Assembly (NCBI RefSeq): GCF_021601625.1
Contig: NZ_BQHR01000024.1
Span: forward strand, 1 to 64,000
Origin: Pseudomonas paraglycinae
GTDB taxonomy: Bacteria > Pseudomonadota > Gammaproteobacteria > Pseudomonadales > Pseudomonadaceae
DNA length: 64,000 nucleotides
Direction: 5' to 3'
A program made the translations under genes and the position numbers. This document shows, piece by piece, positions 25,470-34,900 of the stretch. Position 1 is the stretch's first letter. The number at the start of each line of letters is the position of its first letter. Below the pieces are notes generated by a model. That model searched no databases. It saw only the letters and a list, made by a program, of their open reading frames with translations, and was not told where the DNA came from.

Positions 25470-26366
25470 TCAGAAAGGCGCGTCGCCCTGAATGGTGGTG
25501 CGATACAGCTTGCGGCGCAGGTGCGCAGGGCAACCGGCGGCAAGGTGGATCAGCGAGCGGTTGTCCCAGAACACCATGTCGTGGGGCTGCCATTGATGGC
25601 GATAGATGTTCTGCGGCAGCACGCTGTGGGCGTAGAGCTCGTCGAGCAGTTGTTTGCTCTCGTCTTCCGGCAGGCCGACGATGCGGGTGGTGAAGCCTTC
25701 GCTGACGAACAAGGCCTTGCGGCCGTTTTCCGGATGGGTGCGGACCACCGGGTGCACAACCTCGGCGACCTGGGCCAATTGCTCCGGGGTCAGGGTCGGG
25801 CGCCAGTTGCCTTCGAATTTGGTTTCGCTGTAACGCGCGGTGTAGGAATGCGCAGCCGAGCGGCCTTCGACCGCTTTGCGCAGTGCGTCGGGCAGGCTGT
25901 CCCAGGCTTTGTGCATGTCGGCGAACAGGGTGTCGCCGCCTTCGGACGGCAGCTCTTGGGCGTGCAGCATCGAGCCGAGGCTCGGCAGCTCTTTATAGGA
26001 AAGGTCCGAGTGCCAGAACTTGCCGGCATCACCGAGGCCGATGTTCTGGCCGTTCTCGACGATGTTGGAAACGATGAGGATTTCCGGGTGATTGGCCAGC
26101 AGGAACTGCTTGAGCACGTGGATCTGCAACACGCCGAAGCGGCGGCTGAAGTCGATCTGCTGTTGCGGGGTGATGCGCTGGTCGCGGAACACCACGACGT
26201 GGTGATCAAGGTGCGCGCGGTGGATGCGGGCGAAGTCTTCATCGTTGACCGGACGGGTCAGATCGAGGCCGATGATCTCGGCGCCGACGGCACCGCTGAA
26301 CGGGCGGATCTCGAAGGTTTGCGGCGCGGCAGTCGCGGCGCTTGGGGTAGCAGTAGCTGCGGACAT
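25470..26366 (-). CDS. TauD/TfdA family Fe(II)/2-oxoglutarate dioxygenase
   Basis: 298 residues from the ATG at 26366, seven bases after GGAGA. The facial triad is visible: His119 and Asp121 in FWHSDLSY and a distal His274 in DNRSLIHLAAG, with an Arg near 285 for 2-oxoglutarate. The family hydroxylates a carbon next to a sulfonate, sulfate or ether group, releasing sulfite or an equivalent. First gene of the operon dioxygenase, binding protein, ATPase, permease. The sequence does not look like the alkylsulfatase AtsK as I recall it, so the substrate is open. Confidence 0.9.
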   Translation of the reverse strand: MSAATATPSAATAAPQTFEIRPFSGAVGAEIIGLDLTRPVNDEDFARIHRAHLDHHVVVFRDQRITPQQQIDFSRRFGVLQIHVLKQFLLANHPEILIVSNIVENGQNIGLGDAGKFWHSDLSYKELPSLGSMLHAQELPSEGGDTLFADMHKAWDSLPDALRKAVEGRSAAHSYTARYSETKFEGNWRPTLTPEQLAQVAEVVHPVVRTHPENGRKALFVSEGFTTRIVGLPEDESKQLLDELYAHSVLPQNIYRHQWQPHDMVFWDNRSLIHLAAGCPAHLRRKLYRTTIQGDAPF

Positions 26367-26491
26367 CAATCAATCTCCCACGCACGGCGCGCTCAAGGGC
26401 GCGCGCGTCGATCAGAAACTCACGCTGGATTGCGTGTTGGTTCGTGTCGTGCGGCGCGCCGATTGGTCGGCAGGTACGCAGGAGGCTGACT

Positions 26492-26503
26492 TTATAGCTA
26501 TAA
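26492..26503. promoter_or_regulatory. 12-bp palindrome upstream of the dioxygenase operon
   Basis: TTATAGCTATAA, a perfect palindrome about 125 bp before the dioxygenase start, in the AT-rich part of the 287-bp gap between this operon and lapC. It may be an operator or overlap a -10 element; no known box was matched. Confidence 0.35.
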
Positions 26504-26619
26504 GAAGCGGAATTTAAATACTGTTAACGAATAACGATATGGCGATTGCATAGGAATGGACTGGATGGTGAGTGACCATTTGTGTCACTTCTGGACGGAA
26601 TGCGTTGGTGCTACGAACA

Positions 26620-26640
26620 CCTCCGCGAGTCCCGCGGAGG
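26620..26640 (-). terminator. Hairpin after lapC
   Basis: CCTCCGCG / CGCGGAGG stem with a five-base loop, 13 bases past the lapC stop codon. It lacks a clear U-run on the minus strand, so termination is likely but not certain. Confidence 0.45.
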
Positions 26641-26653
26641 CGTCCGTGAGGAT

Positions 26654-28021
26654 TTACCGCTCGTGCAACGCCTCGGCCCGCGCCCGGATGATCGGTTTGA
26701 GCAGATAGCTCAGCACGGTCTTCTTGCCGGTGATGATGTCCACCGACGCGACCATCCCCGGGATGATCAGCAACGGCTTCTCGTCAGTGCCGAGATGGCT
26801 GCGCTCGGTGCGCAGCTTGATGACGTAGTAGGTGGTTTTCTTGTCTTCGTCGGTGATGGTGTCGGCGCCGATCTGTTCCAGCTTGGCCTTGAGCCCACCG
26901 TAGATGGTGTAGTCATACGCGGTGAACTTCACCGTGGCTTCCTGACCCGGATGCAGGAATGCAATGTCCTGCGGACGGATCTTCGCTTCGACCAGCAGCG
27001 TGTCGTCCAACGGCACGATTTCCAACAGGTCGCTGCCCGGCTGGATCACGCCGCCGATGGTGTTGACCAGCATCTTGTTGACGATGCCCCGCACCGGCGA
27101 GGTGACGAGCGTCCGGCTGACCCGGTCTTCCAGCGCCTTGCCGGTGGCCTGGGCCTTGTTCAGGTCGGTGCGCGCCTCGTTGAGCTGGGTCAGGGCTTCA
27201 CTGCGGAACTTGCCGCGCGTCTCGTCAATCTTGCGCTGCACTTCCTTGATCGCCGATTCGGCGCGCGGGATCGCCAGGGTGGTGGCATCGAGCTGACCAC
27301 GGGTTTCCACTTCGGCACGCTTGAGTCGCAGCACTTCCACCGGCGACACCGCGCCCTGGGCCACCAGCGGCTCAGACATGTTGATTTCCTGACGTTGCAG
27401 GCCGAGTTGCTGGCGGTACTGCGCCTGCTTCGAGGTGAACTCGCGCAGCTCTTGCTGACGCTGGATCAACTGCTCCTGCAAACCACCGACTTCATCGTGC
27501 AGTTGCTGACGACGGCTGATGTACAACGATTCTTCACTTTTCGCCTGACCCGGCACGGCTTTGAGCACGTCCTCGGGGAAATTCAGCGGCCGGTCATCGA
27601 CCTCGGCACTCAGGCGCTCGACCCGCAGCAACATCGACAGCCGATCAGCCTCGGTTTCGCCGACGTTGGAGGCAAAACGCGTGTCATCCAGCCGCACCAG
27701 CGGCGCGCCGGCCTCGACGATCTGGCCTTCCTTGACGAACAACTCAGAGACAATCCCGCCCTCGAGGTTCTGGATTTTCTGGATCTTCGACGAGGGAATC
27801 GCCTTGCCGTCGCCCTTGGTCACTTCGTCGATGACGGCGAAGTTGGCCCACAGCATCAGGAACACGAAGAAACCGATGATTGCCCAGATCGTCAAACGCA
27901 CCACGCGCGGCGCGTCCTCGATCAAGGCCTTGTTGACCTCTGGCAGCGGCTGGCCCTGCAGCGATGCCGAGCCCTTGAAGTAGCGGCGGATCGAATCCTT
28001 GAAACCCGACTTAAGCAACAC
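26654..28021 (-). CDS. lapC: LapC, type I secretion membrane fusion protein
   Basis: 455 residues: a cytoplasmic start (LLKSGFKDSIRRYFKGSASLQG), one transmembrane helix (about 42-62), then a HlyD-family periplasmic adaptor with a long coiled coil and the C-terminal RPQDIAFLHPGQEATVKFTAYDYTIYGGL region typical of LapC/HlyD. It starts with GTG inside the end of lapB (11-base overlap), so it is translationally coupled to the ATPase. With LapB and LapE it forms the exporter for LapA. Identification rests on synteny with lapB, lapE and lapA as well as sequence. Confidence 0.95.
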   Translation of the reverse strand: MLLKSGFKDSIRRYFKGSASLQGQPLPEVNKALIEDAPRVVRLTIWAIIGFFVFLMLWANFAVIDEVTKGDGKAIPSSKIQKIQNLEGGIVSELFVKEGQIVEAGAPLVRLDDTRFASNVGETEADRLSMLLRVERLSAEVDDRPLNFPEDVLKAVPGQAKSEESLYISRRQQLHDEVGGLQEQLIQRQQELREFTSKQAQYRQQLGLQRQEINMSEPLVAQGAVSPVEVLRLKRAEVETRGQLDATTLAIPRAESAIKEVQRKIDETRGKFRSEALTQLNEARTDLNKAQATGKALEDRVSRTLVTSPVRGIVNKMLVNTIGGVIQPGSDLLEIVPLDDTLLVEAKIRPQDIAFLHPGQEATVKFTAYDYTIYGGLKAKLEQIGADTITDEDKKTTYYVIKLRTERSHLGTDEKPLLIIPGMVASVDIITGKKTVLSYLLKPIIRARAEALHER

Positions 28022-30176
28022 TGATTTGCCCCTTCTTCAACGCTTCCATGACGGCCGCTTTCGGGCCGTCGGCGAGGATCTGTCCACGGTCGACCACCAG
28101 TAGGCGATCGACCAGCGACAGCAGCGATGCCCGGTGCGTCACCAACACCACGGTCTTGTTTTCCACCACCGCCGCGAGGCGTTGCTTGAGGCGTTCTTCG
28201 CCGGTGTTGTCCATGGCGCTGGTCGGTTCGTCGAGCAAGAGAATCGGCGGATTGAGCAACAGCGCCCGGGCCAGGGCGACGTTCTGGCGCTGACCGCCGG
28301 ACAGGTTCTGCCCGCGCTCGCCGACTTGCAGTTCATAACCCTGCGGGTGCAGACGGGCGAATTCGTGGACGCCGGCCAGTTCGGCGGCTTGCAGCACCAA
28401 CTCATCCTCGACGTAACGGGCGCCGGAAATCAGGTTGTCGCGCAGGGTGCCGGCCAGCAGCTGGATGTCCTGCGGCACGTAGCCGATGTTGTAACGCAGC
28501 TCGCTGACGTCGATCTGGCGGATGTCGACGCCGTCCACCAGCAACGCACCATCGTCCGGCTGATAGAGGCCGACCAGCAGTTTCGCCAGTGAGCTTTTGC
28601 CGGAACCGCTGCGGCCGATGATGCCGATCTTCTCGCCGGGACGGATCACCAGGTTGATGTTCTTCAGCGCCGGGTTCTGTTGCTCCGGGTAAGTGAAGCT
28701 GAGCTGGCGGCATTCGATCGCGCCTTGCAGCACCTTGCGGCTCAGTGGGCGTTCTTCGAAATTGCGCTCCTGCGGCAACTCCATCATCTGGTCGACCGAG
28801 GTCATGGTCACCCGCGCCTGCTGGTAGCGGGTCAGCAGACCGGACAACGACGCCAGCGGGCTGAGGGCGCGGCCACTGAGCATGTAGCAGGCGATCAGGC
28901 CGCCCATGCTCAGGTTGCCGGCGATGATCTGGTACACGCCGAAGACGATCATGATCACCCCGGCCAATTGCTGGATCAGCAGGGTGATGTTCATCGCCAG
29001 ACCGGAGAGCATTTTCACCCGCAGCTCGAGGCGGCTGAGGGTGCCGATGGTTTGCTCCCACTGATATTGGCGTTCGCTTTCGGCGTTGTTGACCTTCACC
29101 GCGTCGAGGCCGGCTAGGGTTTCGATCAGGCTCGACTGACGCTCGGCGCCGAGGGCCATGGTGCGTTCCATGGTTGCCACCAGCGGCTTCTGCAATGCGT
29201 AGCCGATCAGCAGCGCAATCGGAAAGGCCAGCACCGGAATCCACACCAGATGCCCGCCGAGAATCGCGATGACGATGAAGATCAGGAGGGTGAACGGCAG
29301 GTCGATCAGGCTGGTCAGGGTCAGCGAGGCGAGGAAGTCACGCAGGCTCTGGAACTCATGGATGTTCTGGGCAAAGCTGCCGACCCGCGCGGGGCGGTAT
29401 TTCATGGCCATGCCGACGATGCGCTCGAACAGCGTGGCAGAGATGATCAGGTCGGTTTTCTTGCCGGCCAGATCCAGGCACAGGCTGCGCAGGCTCTTGA
29501 GGATCAGGTCGAACAGATAGGCGCCGGTGATACCCAGCGCGAGGACCCACAGGGTCGCTTCGGCCTGGTTCGGCACCACGCGGTCGTAGACGTTCATCAC
29601 GAACAGCGGCGCGGCCATGGCGATGATGTTGATCAGAAAACTGGCGGCGATGGCGTCGGCATACAGCCAGCGCGAACGCTTGAGGGTGTCGCGAAACCAA
29701 GAGCGCGCACGCGGGATCAGCGTGCCGTGGTTGACGTCGAATTTGTGCTGGGGCTGGGCGAAGAACACTTTGCCGGTGTAGTCGTCGGCCAGCAGCTCGC
29801 GGCTGACCAGGGATTCACCGCCGTCGCTTTCGCTGAGCAGCACCCGCGCGTCGTTCTCACCCTGCCAGCCGAGCAGGACGGCACTGCGGCCATCCTTGAG
29901 CAGCAACAGCGCCGGCATGGCAATCGCCGGAATCTCTTCCAGCTTGCGCTGCAGCACCCGTCCTTGCAGCCCGGCGCGCGCCGCCGCACGGGGCAGCAGC
30001 TCGACACTCAGGCGTTGTTTGGGCAGCGGCAGGCCGGTGGTCAGCATCGCCGCGCTGGCGGGTTTCTGGTGGAGCATGCAAAGAGCGAGCAGACCGTCCA
30101 GTAACGGATCGTCATGCAACGCGCGTGGATCATGACTGAGATGAACTCGACTGACTTCTGATTCCACGCTCGACAC
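28011..30176 (-). CDS. lapB: LapB, type I secretion ABC transporter
   Basis: 721 residues. The N-terminal ~130 residues are a C39-peptidase-like domain in which I see no CxH catalytic pair, as in exporters of uncleaved RTX adhesins. A six-helix membrane domain follows, then an ATPase with Walker A GRSGSGKSS, signature LSGGQRQ and Walker B ILLLDEP. It powers LapA export. The GTG at 30176 gives MSSVESEVS; the GTG three codons later (MESEVS) is an equally good start and matches the N-terminus I remember for homologues. It lies 25 bp after lapE and overlaps lapC. Confidence 0.95.
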   Translation of the reverse strand: MSSVESEVSRVHLSHDPRALHDDPLLDGLLALCMLHQKPASAAMLTTGLPLPKQRLSVELLPRAAARAGLQGRVLQRKLEEIPAIAMPALLLLKDGRSAVLLGWQGENDARVLLSESDGGESLVSRELLADDYTGKVFFAQPQHKFDVNHGTLIPRARSWFRDTLKRSRWLYADAIAASFLINIIAMAAPLFVMNVYDRVVPNQAEATLWVLALGITGAYLFDLILKSLRSLCLDLAGKKTDLIISATLFERIVGMAMKYRPARVGSFAQNIHEFQSLRDFLASLTLTSLIDLPFTLLIFIVIAILGGHLVWIPVLAFPIALLIGYALQKPLVATMERTMALGAERQSSLIETLAGLDAVKVNNAESERQYQWEQTIGTLSRLELRVKMLSGLAMNITLLIQQLAGVIMIVFGVYQIIAGNLSMGGLIACYMLSGRALSPLASLSGLLTRYQQARVTMTSVDQMMELPQERNFEERPLSRKVLQGAIECRQLSFTYPEQQNPALKNINLVIRPGEKIGIIGRSGSGKSSLAKLLVGLYQPDDGALLVDGVDIRQIDVSELRYNIGYVPQDIQLLAGTLRDNLISGARYVEDELVLQAAELAGVHEFARLHPQGYELQVGERGQNLSGGQRQNVALARALLLNPPILLLDEPTSAMDNTGEERLKQRLAAVVENKTVVLVTHRASLLSLVDRLLVVDRGQILADGPKAAVMEALKKGQISVA

Positions 30177-30201
30177 TCTTTAGCAGTTGAAAAGGGACAA
30201 C

Positions 30202-31554
30202 TCAATTCATCCCAGGCAGCTGAACCTTGGGCTTAACGTCGTTCTGCACAACGGATGCCAAGGGTGCGACCACTCCCTGGCTCTTGAGCAATTCGCCCAT
30301 GGTCGCCTTGATTCGATACTGAGTAAATAACTGAATGTTTTTGATTTCAGCCAGACGCCGCGAAGCGGTGAACAGCTCGTTTTCACTGTCGAGCAAATCC
30401 AGCAGGGTACGTTCGCCGAGGCTGAACTGACGCTGATATGCGGTGCGCACCGAGGTGCTGTGATCAACGTACTGCTGAGCGATCGGCACCTGAGCGTTGG
30501 CGTTGTTCAGGGCGTTCCAGGCCAGGCCCAGTTCTTCATTCAATTGGCGCAAGGCGTTGTTGCGGATATCCAGCGCCTGGTTTGACAGGTACGACTTGGA
30601 TTCCAGATCCGCCTTGTTGCTGCCGCCCGAATACAGGTTGAAGCGCATGCGCAGCATGGCCTGCCATTCGTTGTTGTGACCGTTCTGGCCGTCGAGGTCG
30701 TTGTCGGCGGTGCGGCCCAGCTCGGCGTCGAAACGCGGGTAGAAGGTCGACTTGGCAGTCTCGTATTGCTTCTCGGCCGCGGCGATATCGGACTCGGCCG
30801 AACGCAGGATCGGGCTGTTTTCCAGCATCTGCTGGCGCGCTTCATTCAGGTTGGCCGGCATCATCGCCATGAACGGCGCCGGACGCTCCAGCTGATCGGG
30901 CATCTGGCCGACGGCGCTGAGGAAATTGGTTTCCGAGTCGGCGAGGTTGGTCTGCTCGGTGATCAGGTTGTTGCGGGCCTGGGCCATCCGCGCTTCGGCC
31001 TGATCGAGGTCGGCACCGCTGCCGACGCCGCGCTGGGTGCGCAGCTGGATCTGGTCGTAGATGCGCTGGTGGCTCTTGAGGTTTTCCTCGGCCAGACGCA
31101 CAAACTCACGACGGGTCAGCACGTCCAGGTAAACCTGGGCCACGGTCAGCGCAGTGCGCTCGGAAGTGCCGAGCAAGGAATACGCGCGGGAGTTGACGGT
31201 GGCTTGTTGACGCCCGACTTCGCTGGACGTCGCAAAACCGTCAAAAACCATTTGCGACAGACGCAAACTTGACTCGCTGCGGTTCAGGGTTTCCCAGTGA
31301 TTGCCACCACCGGCGGCACGGGTGGTCACGCTGTCGGTGCCTTCACGGCCATAACCGCCCAGCAGATCGACCTTGGGCAGGTATCCACCTTTTGCAGCCT
31401 TTAATTGATAATCCGCGGCCAGTCGGCTGTTGACCCCTGCCTGGATTTCCGGATGGACATCCAGCGCCTGCTGCATGGCTTCTGGTAAGGATTGTGCTTG
31501 TACGAAAGACGCGGCGAGAGCGAAGGGTAGAGCCTTGAACAGGTGCGAACGCAT
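30202..31554 (-). CDS. lapE: LapE, TolC-type outer-membrane channel
   Basis: 450 residues from the ATG at 31554, giving a signal peptide (MRSHLFKALPFALAASFVQA) just before SLPEAMQQALDVHPEIQAG, the typical start of a mature TolC/LapE. The TolC repeat structure is clear: RGVGSGADLDQAEARMAQARNNL and QFSLGERTLLDLLDSENELFTA. It is the outer-membrane pore through which LapA is secreted and in which its N-terminal module is retained. It is transcribed divergently from lapA across a 359-bp regulatory region. Confidence 0.95.
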   Translation of the reverse strand: MRSHLFKALPFALAASFVQAQSLPEAMQQALDVHPEIQAGVNSRLAADYQLKAAKGGYLPKVDLLGGYGREGTDSVTTRAAGGGNHWETLNRSESSLRLSQMVFDGFATSSEVGRQQATVNSRAYSLLGTSERTALTVAQVYLDVLTRREFVRLAEENLKSHQRIYDQIQLRTQRGVGSGADLDQAEARMAQARNNLITEQTNLADSETNFLSAVGQMPDQLERPAPFMAMMPANLNEARQQMLENSPILRSAESDIAAAEKQYETAKSTFYPRFDAELGRTADNDLDGQNGHNNEWQAMLRMRFNLYSGGSNKADLESKSYLSNQALDIRNNALRQLNEELGLAWNALNNANAQVPIAQQYVDHSTSVRTAYQRQFSLGERTLLDLLDSENELFTASRRLAEIKNIQLFTQYRIKATMGELLKSQGVVAPLASVVQNDVKPKVQLPGMN

Positions 31555-31744
31555 GGTAAAGATTTCCCAGAACTTCTTGTCTTGAATCACAGCAAAATGA
31601 CGAGCTGCGTCGGAAGATGGCAACCGGAATGACCGTATGTCGGAAAGTTTAAAACCGGAACTGGATCACACGCTGAAGGGCAGGTCGCCGCATAAATATC
31701 AATGTGACATTACTGGGGCGATTGTTTAGGATGGCACCCAGAAG

Positions 31745-31758
31745 GTCAATAGTTTGGC
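31745..31758. promoter_or_regulatory. FleQ-box-like site upstream of lapA
   Basis: GTCAATAGTTTGGC agrees with the recalled Pseudomonas FleQ consensus (GTCANTAAATTGAC) at most positions. FleQ is a c-di-GMP-responsive regulator known to control lapA in some Pseudomonas. It is about 155 bp before the lapA start. The match is by eye. Confidence 0.35.
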
Positions 31759-31792
31759 ATAAAGTTAATAGCGAAAGAATCTAGCCAAAATA

Positions 31793-31812
31793 TTGACGAA
31801 CAACAGCGTCAA
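31793..31812. promoter_or_regulatory. Inverted repeat TTGACG-N8-CGTCAA upstream of lapA
   Basis: Perfect 6-bp arms with an 8-bp spacer, about 100 bp before the lapA start. The size suits a dimeric regulator. No specific regulator is assigned. Confidence 0.4.
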
Positions 31813-31913
31813 CTTTGTTTCATCTTTTTTTAAAAGTACGTCCAGACTGAATCGGCGCAGACAGCCATCAGGTCTATGGAAGTCAACTGAACGTGACACC
31901 CGGAGAGTCTTCA

Positions 31914-34900
31914 ATGAGCAGTGTTGTTGCCATCGTCAAAAGCATTGTTGGTCAGGTTTTCGTGGTGTCCCCAGAGGGCGTCCGTCGCGTACTCGTTGAA
32001 GGCGACCGGCTGTTTGCCGGCGATCAGGTCGACACCGGCGTTTCCGGCGCCGTGTCCCTGGAACTGGCCGATGGCCGCACGATCGATCTGGGCCGCGACA
32101 CTCAGTGGAGCGCCGATGCCCCGGATTCCAGCACCGACCTGGCCGAAGCCACCGCCGAAGCCGCGCCGTCGGTAGAAGAGCTGCAACAAGCCATCGCCGC
32201 CGGTGTCGACCCGACTACCGCCCTTGAATCCACCGCCGCCGGCCCTAGCGCCGCAGGAACTGGCGGTGCCGCCGGTGGCGGTCACAGCTTCGTGATGCTC
32301 GATGCGACCGCTGGCCGTGTCGACCCGACCATTGGTTTCCCGACCGCAGGCATCAACGCTGCCGGCCAGGCCGCCCAGAACATCACCGGCGGCCAGACCA
32401 CCGACACCAACGCCAATGCCCTGCGCGAATCGACCCTGAGCCTCAGCGCCACGCCGAGCATTACCGAAGCCGGCGGCGTTCTGGTGTACACCGCGACCCT
32501 GACCCAGGCGCCGCTGACCGACCTGACCATCACCCTGTCTAACGGCGCGGTGATCGTGATTCCGGCCGGTTCCACCACCGGCACCGTCAACGTGCCGCTG
32601 GCACCGAACGACACTGTTTATAACGACCCGACCCAGATCGACGTGACCGTCACCGGCACCACCGGCGGCAACGGCATCACCGTGACCCCGCCGACCACCC
32701 CGGCCACGACCCAGGTCACCGACACCATCGACACCACCACCGTCACCCTGACGGCGGGCCCGAGCGTGACCGAAGGCGGTCAGATCACCTACACCGCGAC
32801 CCTGACCAACCCGGCGCAGACGCCGGTGACCGTGACCCTGTCCAACGGCTCGACCATCACTATCGGCGCCGGCCAGACCACCGGCACCGTCAACGTGCCG
32901 ACCGCACCGAATGACGTCTATAACAACGGCAGCACCGTCACCACCACCATCACCGGTGCCACGGGCGGCAACTTCGAAAACCTGGTGCCGAACCCGACAC
33001 CGGCCGTTACCACGATCGTCGATTCGCGAGACACCACCGGCCTGACCCTGACCGCTACCGGCACCGTGGTCGAAGGTGGCCAGATCACCTACACCGCGAC
33101 CCTGACCAACCCGGCGCAGACGCCGGTGACCGTCACCCTGTCGAACGGCTCGACCATCACCATCGGCGCCGGCCAGACCACCGGCAGCGTCAACGTGCCG
33201 ACCGCGCCGAATGACGTTTACAACAACGGCGGCACCGTCAGCACCACGATTACCGGTGCCACCGGCGGCAATTTCGAGAATCTGGTGCCAAACACGACGC
33301 CAGCGACCACCACCGTCACCGATTCCATCGACACCACCAACCTGTCGCTGAGCGCCACCGGTTCCGTGGCCGAAGGCGGTTCGATCGTCTACACCGCGAC
33401 CCTGACCAATCCTGCCGGGACCCCGGTGACCGTGACGTTGAGCAACGGCTCCGTCATCACCATCGAGGCTGGCAAAACTACCGGCACCGTGACCGTTCCG
33501 GCGCCAGCCGATGACGTCTATAAAGACGCCGGCAAAGTCGAAGTCACTATCAAGGACGCAACCGGCGGCAACTTCGAGAACCTGGTGCCAAGCACCGTTC
33601 CGGCCGTTACCGAAGTCACCGACACTATCGACACCACCACGGTAAAACTCACAGCGACCGAATCAGCGGCTGAAGGTGGCACTGTCACTTATACCGCTAC
33701 TGTCGGCGCACCAGTGACCGGTTCGCCGGTCACTGTGACGCTGGCCAATGGTCAGTCGATCACCATCGAAGTGGGCAAAACCACCGGTACCGTGACCACC
33801 ACTGCGCCGAACGATGCGTTGACCGGCAATGCACCGCTGACCAACTCGATCACCGGCGTTTCCGGCGGTAACTACGAAAATCTGGTGGCCGACAAAACCC
33901 CGGTTTCGACCACGGTGACAGACGTGGCCGACACCACCAATCTGACCCTTAGCGCCACCGGCACTGTCGCCGAGGGTGGTTCGATTGTTTACACCGCGAC
34001 CCTGACCAATCCGGCCGGTACCCCGGTGACCGTGACGTTGAGCAACGGCTCCGTCATTACCATCGAAGCTGGCAAAACCACCGGCACCGTGACCGTTCCG
34101 GCGCCAGCCGATGACGTCTATAAAGACGCCGGCAAAGTCGAAGTGACCATCAAGGACGCCACCGGCGGCAATTTCGAGAACCTGGTGCCGAGCACCGTTC
34201 CGGCCGTCACCGACGTGACCGACACCGTCGACACGACCACCGTCAAACTGACCGCGACCGAGTCGGCGGCTGAAGGTGGTACCGTTACTTATACCGCGAC
34301 AGTTGGCGCCCCGGTAACCGGCTCGCCTGTCACCGTGACCCTGGCTAACGGTCAGTCGATCACCATCGAAGTCGGCAAAACTACCGGCACCGTCACCACC
34401 ACCGCACCGAACGACGCATTGGCCGGCAATGCGCCGCTGACCAACGCGATCACCGGCGTGAGCGGCGGCAACTACGAAAATCTGGTCGCCGACAAGACGC
34501 CGGTCAGCACCACCGTGACCGACACCGTCGACACCACCAACCTGACCCTCAGCGCCACCGATTCCGTGGCCGAGGGCGGCTCGATCATCTACACCGCGAC
34601 GCTGACCAATCCAGCCGGCACTCCGGTGACCGTGACGTTGAGCAACGGCTCCGTCATCACCATCGAAGCCGGCAAAACCACCGGCACCGTGACTGTTCCT
34701 GCGCCTGCCGATGACGTCTACAAGGATGCCGGCAAAGTCGAAGCGACCATCACCGGCGCAACCGGCGGCAACTTCGAAAACCTGGTGCCAAGCACTGTGC
34801 CGGCCGTGACCCAGGTCACCGATACCATCGACACGTCGACCGTCAAACTGACCGCGACCGAATCGGCCGCTGAAGGCGGTACCGTCACTTATACCGCGAC

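Larger units (their letters stand above)
31555..31913. promoter_or_regulatory. lapE-lapA divergent promoter region
   Basis: 359 bp without a gene, AT-richer than its surroundings and holding the promoters of both lapE and lapA. It contains a FleQ-box-like site and an inverted repeat, listed separately. GGAGAGTC lies just before the lapA ATG at 31914. No small gene was found. Confidence 0.7.
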
